Source of the DNA: Prolixibacteraceae bacterium
GTDB lineage: Bacteria; Bacteroidota; Bacteroidia; Bacteroidales; Prolixibacteraceae
DNA: 8,112 bases
Direction of reading: 5' to 3'
Assembly (NCBI GenBank): GCA_009782655.1
Contig: WRIQ01000040.1
Location: 1 to 8,112, forward strand
The position numbers and the translations under genes were made by a program. Shown piece after piece: positions 6,649 through 8,112 of this stretch; the stretch's first letter is position 1, and each line of letters starts with the position of its first letter. The notes beneath the pieces were generated by a model that was not told the DNA's origin, made no database searches, and saw only the letters and a list, made by a program, of their open reading frames with translations.

Positions 6649-6765
6649 TCTAATTGCATGTTCAATATTCCCTTTTCCTTATAAATCATAATTTAATAAT
6701 AGGATTTACTCAATTATTAAAAGAAAAACAAACACAAAAGTATTTTCCGTCGAAAACTGTTAAAA

Positions 6766-6797
6766 TTGTTTAAAAAAAGATTTTTTTTATATATTTG
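6766..6797 (+). promoter_or_regulatory. Promoter of the SusC-like gene
   Basis: TATATTTG (6790-6797) is an exact -7 box, with TTGT (6766-6769) 20 bases upstream as a partial -33 box. The spacer is nearly all A and T, with runs of seven A and eight T around a GA centre. The predicted leader is about 45 bases, longer than for the other genes here. Confidence 0.6.
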
Positions 6798-6848
6798 CAA
6801 AAAAACTGTATCTACAATTTTGAAGTTATTAATTTTAAAAAGTTATTT

Positions 6849-8112
6849 ATGAAAAAATTTACTTTACTGTTTTTATGCTTTCTATTAAGCATAGGATTAA
6901 CAGTTGCGCAAAACAGACAGGTTACAGGAACGGTTGTGGATGGAGCCGGTGAGCCTGTTTTCGGCGCTTCTGTGGTTGTAAAAGGTGATCCAACGATTGG
7001 CACGGTAACGAATATAGACGGGGCGTTTACCCTTTCTGTTCCTGCTTCGGCAAATTCACTGATATTCAGATATATGGGGATGCAAGAGCAGGAAGTTGCC
7101 ATTACTCCAAATATGACAGTGACAATGCGAATTTCCGATAGCCTATTGGATGAAGTGATTGTGGTGGCGTATGGTGTCGTCAAGCGAGAAGGACGTACAG
7201 GAGCAATAGGAAGAGTAGCCGGAGATAAAATTGCCGAAGCCCCTGTAGTGTCGATGGACAAAGCGTTGGGCGGAAAAATTGCCGGCGTATCCATCACATC
7301 TAATACAGGACAGCCGGGCGCCGCTTCGTCTATCCGAGTTCGTGGTACATCATCTATTAATGCAGGCAACAACCCCTTGTGGGTGGTGGATGGTATTCCT
7401 GTGATGACAGGTAATTACAACGACTTCCTGAACACCGGTAATGCCATTTCATCAATCAATCCGAATGATATTGAAAGCATCACGGTATTGAAAGACGCCG
7501 CCGCAGCCTCTATTTATGGTAGCCGTGCCGCCAACGGGGTAGTCTTAGTGACCACCAAAAGTGGGAAAGAAGGAAAAACCAGTTTTACCGCACGCGCTAA
7601 ATACGGTACTTCATGGTTGACAAACGACAACGGATTTGGCATAATGAGCGCTCAACAGCTCCTCGACTATCAAAGAGACGCCGTTATTAACGGCGGTGGA
7701 AATCCCGACAATCCGACAGACCCTTACTATCGACCGAAGGAATTATTGAGCCGTCCGCTTACCAACTGGATGGATCATCTTTCACGTTTGGGAAGCATAC
7801 AGGAATACGAAATTAACGCTTCGGGCAGCAATGCCAAAGGAAAATACTATTCATCGCTTAGCTTAAACAAAACCGATGGCATATTTTACGGCGTTGATTT
7901 GTTCAAAGTAAACGGACGTATTAATGCCGATTATAAACTGACCAATACTCTGGAAACCGGCACACGCGTTAACATGGCATACGTTGAAGGAAACGACGTG
8001 GCAATGCAGTCGCTCTACTACGTGAATCCCGCATTTGCCGGTATGATGATTTTGCCATGGACGCCAGCTTATGATTCGGAAGGCAACCACAATGTAAATA
8101 TTGTTGAAAACA
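6849..8112 (+). CDS. SusC/RagA-family TonB-linked outer-membrane transporter, N-terminal part (runs off right edge)
   Basis: Outer-membrane beta-barrel that imports oligosaccharides or peptides, normally with a SusD-like surface lipoprotein encoded just downstream, powered by TonB-ExbBD. 421 codons are visible of a usual 950-1,100. In order: a signal peptide at 1-20 (MKK, a hydrophobic stretch, cleavage after TVA before QN); a carboxypeptidase D regulatory-like domain at about 23-98 (QVTGTVVDGAGEPVFGASV, then NIDGAFTL); a TonB-box-like DEVIVVAYG at 101-109; a plug domain at about 118-240 with GVSITSN, IRVRGTSSI, PLWVVDGIP and the family hallmark VLKDAAAASIYGSRAANG at 213-230; then the first barrel strands. 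There is no STN domain between signal and CarbopepD domain, so it is not the transducer type that signals to an anti-sigma factor. The substrate cannot be told from this part. No stop or frameshift is seen. Confidence 0.95.
   Translation, partial: MKKFTLLFLCFLLSIGLTVAQNRQVTGTVVDGAGEPVFGASVVVKGDPTIGTVTNIDGAFTLSVPASANSLIFRYMGMQEQEVAITPNMTVTMRISDSLLDEVIVVAYGVVKREGRTGAIGRVAGDKIAEAPVVSMDKALGGKIAGVSITSNTGQPGAASSIRVRGTSSINAGNNPLWVVDGIPVMTGNYNDFLNTGNAISSINPNDIESITVLKDAAAASIYGSRAANGVVLVTTKSGKEGKTSFTARAKYGTSWLTNDNGFGIMSAQQLLDYQRDAVINGGGNPDNPTDPYYRPKELLSRPLTNWMDHLSRLGSIQEYEINASGSNAKGKYYSSLSLNKTDGIFYGVDLFKVNGRINADYKLTNTLETGTRVNMAYVEGNDVAMQSLYYVNPAFAGMMILPWTPAYDSEGNHNVNIVEN

Larger units (their letters stand above)
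6369..6848. other. Intergenic region argS to SusC-like gene
   Basis: These 480 bases hold no convincing gene. They contain a perfect 16-bp inverted repeat close to the argS stop (6397-6439), an unpaired stretch with CCGGTTTT occurring twice near 6530-6560, a pair of overlapping dyads (6622-6648), and a very A/T-rich lead into the SusC-like promoter (about 6660-6800). A 77-codon minus-strand ORF at 6456-6689 has no recognisable content and is not called. Confidence 0.65.

Noticed and set aside
6456..6689. 77-codon minus-strand ORF in the argS to SusC-like gap
   Set aside because: It runs through the overlapping dyads, has no recognisable motif and no TAnnTTTG promoter that I could see, and its composition looks like translated non-coding DNA.
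6812..7372. 186-codon minus-strand ORF
   Set aside because: Antisense to the signal peptide, CarbopepD and plug regions of the SusC-like gene; it covers that gene's leader and shows only T/P/S-rich composition.
1..8112. CRISPR array, tRNA or rRNA gene, transposase, phage or toxin-antitoxin genes
   Set aside because: Looked for by eye on both strands; no regular spaced repeats, cloverleaf, transposase or small toxin/antitoxin pair was seen.

Overview
The window reads as a chromosomal segment of a member of the Bacteroidota, most likely the order Bacteroidales. Three things support this. The last gene is a SusC/RagA-type TonB-dependent transporter. The promoters match the Bacteroidota pattern TTTG, about 20 bases, TAnnTTTG rather than the E. 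coli -35/-10 pattern. The gene starts lack Shine-Dalgarno sequences. Most of the window is housekeeping sequence; I do not see a new multi-gene system, phage, transposase, CRISPR array or RNA gene.

Layout. Bases 1-1439 (minus strand) hold the first 479 codons of dnaE, the replicative DNA polymerase III alpha subunit, which runs off the left edge. A 421-base non-coding gap follows, between divergent genes. It holds a degenerate 18-base tandem repeat and a chain of very short overlapping ORFs. On the plus strand come rbfA (1861-2202, ribosome maturation), an FtsX/LolC-type membrane permease (about 2174-3490), trmD (3584-4288, tRNA m1G37 methyltransferase) and argS (4575-6368, arginyl-tRNA synthetase). 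A 480-base non-coding gap with strong dyad symmetry leads to the N-terminal 421 codons of a SusC-like outer-membrane transporter (6849 to the right edge).

How the genes relate. rbfA, trmD and argS all serve translation (30S maturation, tRNA modification, tRNA charging). They are not one tight operon: trmD and argS each have their own recognisable promoter, and a small hairpin sits between the permease and trmD. The permease is coupled to or closely follows rbfA. No LolD-type ATPase is in view. The SusC-like gene is a separate unit, and its SusD partner would be expected just beyond the right edge.

The best leads are all in non-coding DNA: a perfect 16-bp inverted repeat after argS, a pair of overlapping and mutually exclusive dyads at 6622-6648, very short predicted leaders on three translation genes, a tandem repeat upstream of rbfA, and homopolymer tracts between the promoter boxes of the SusC-like gene.
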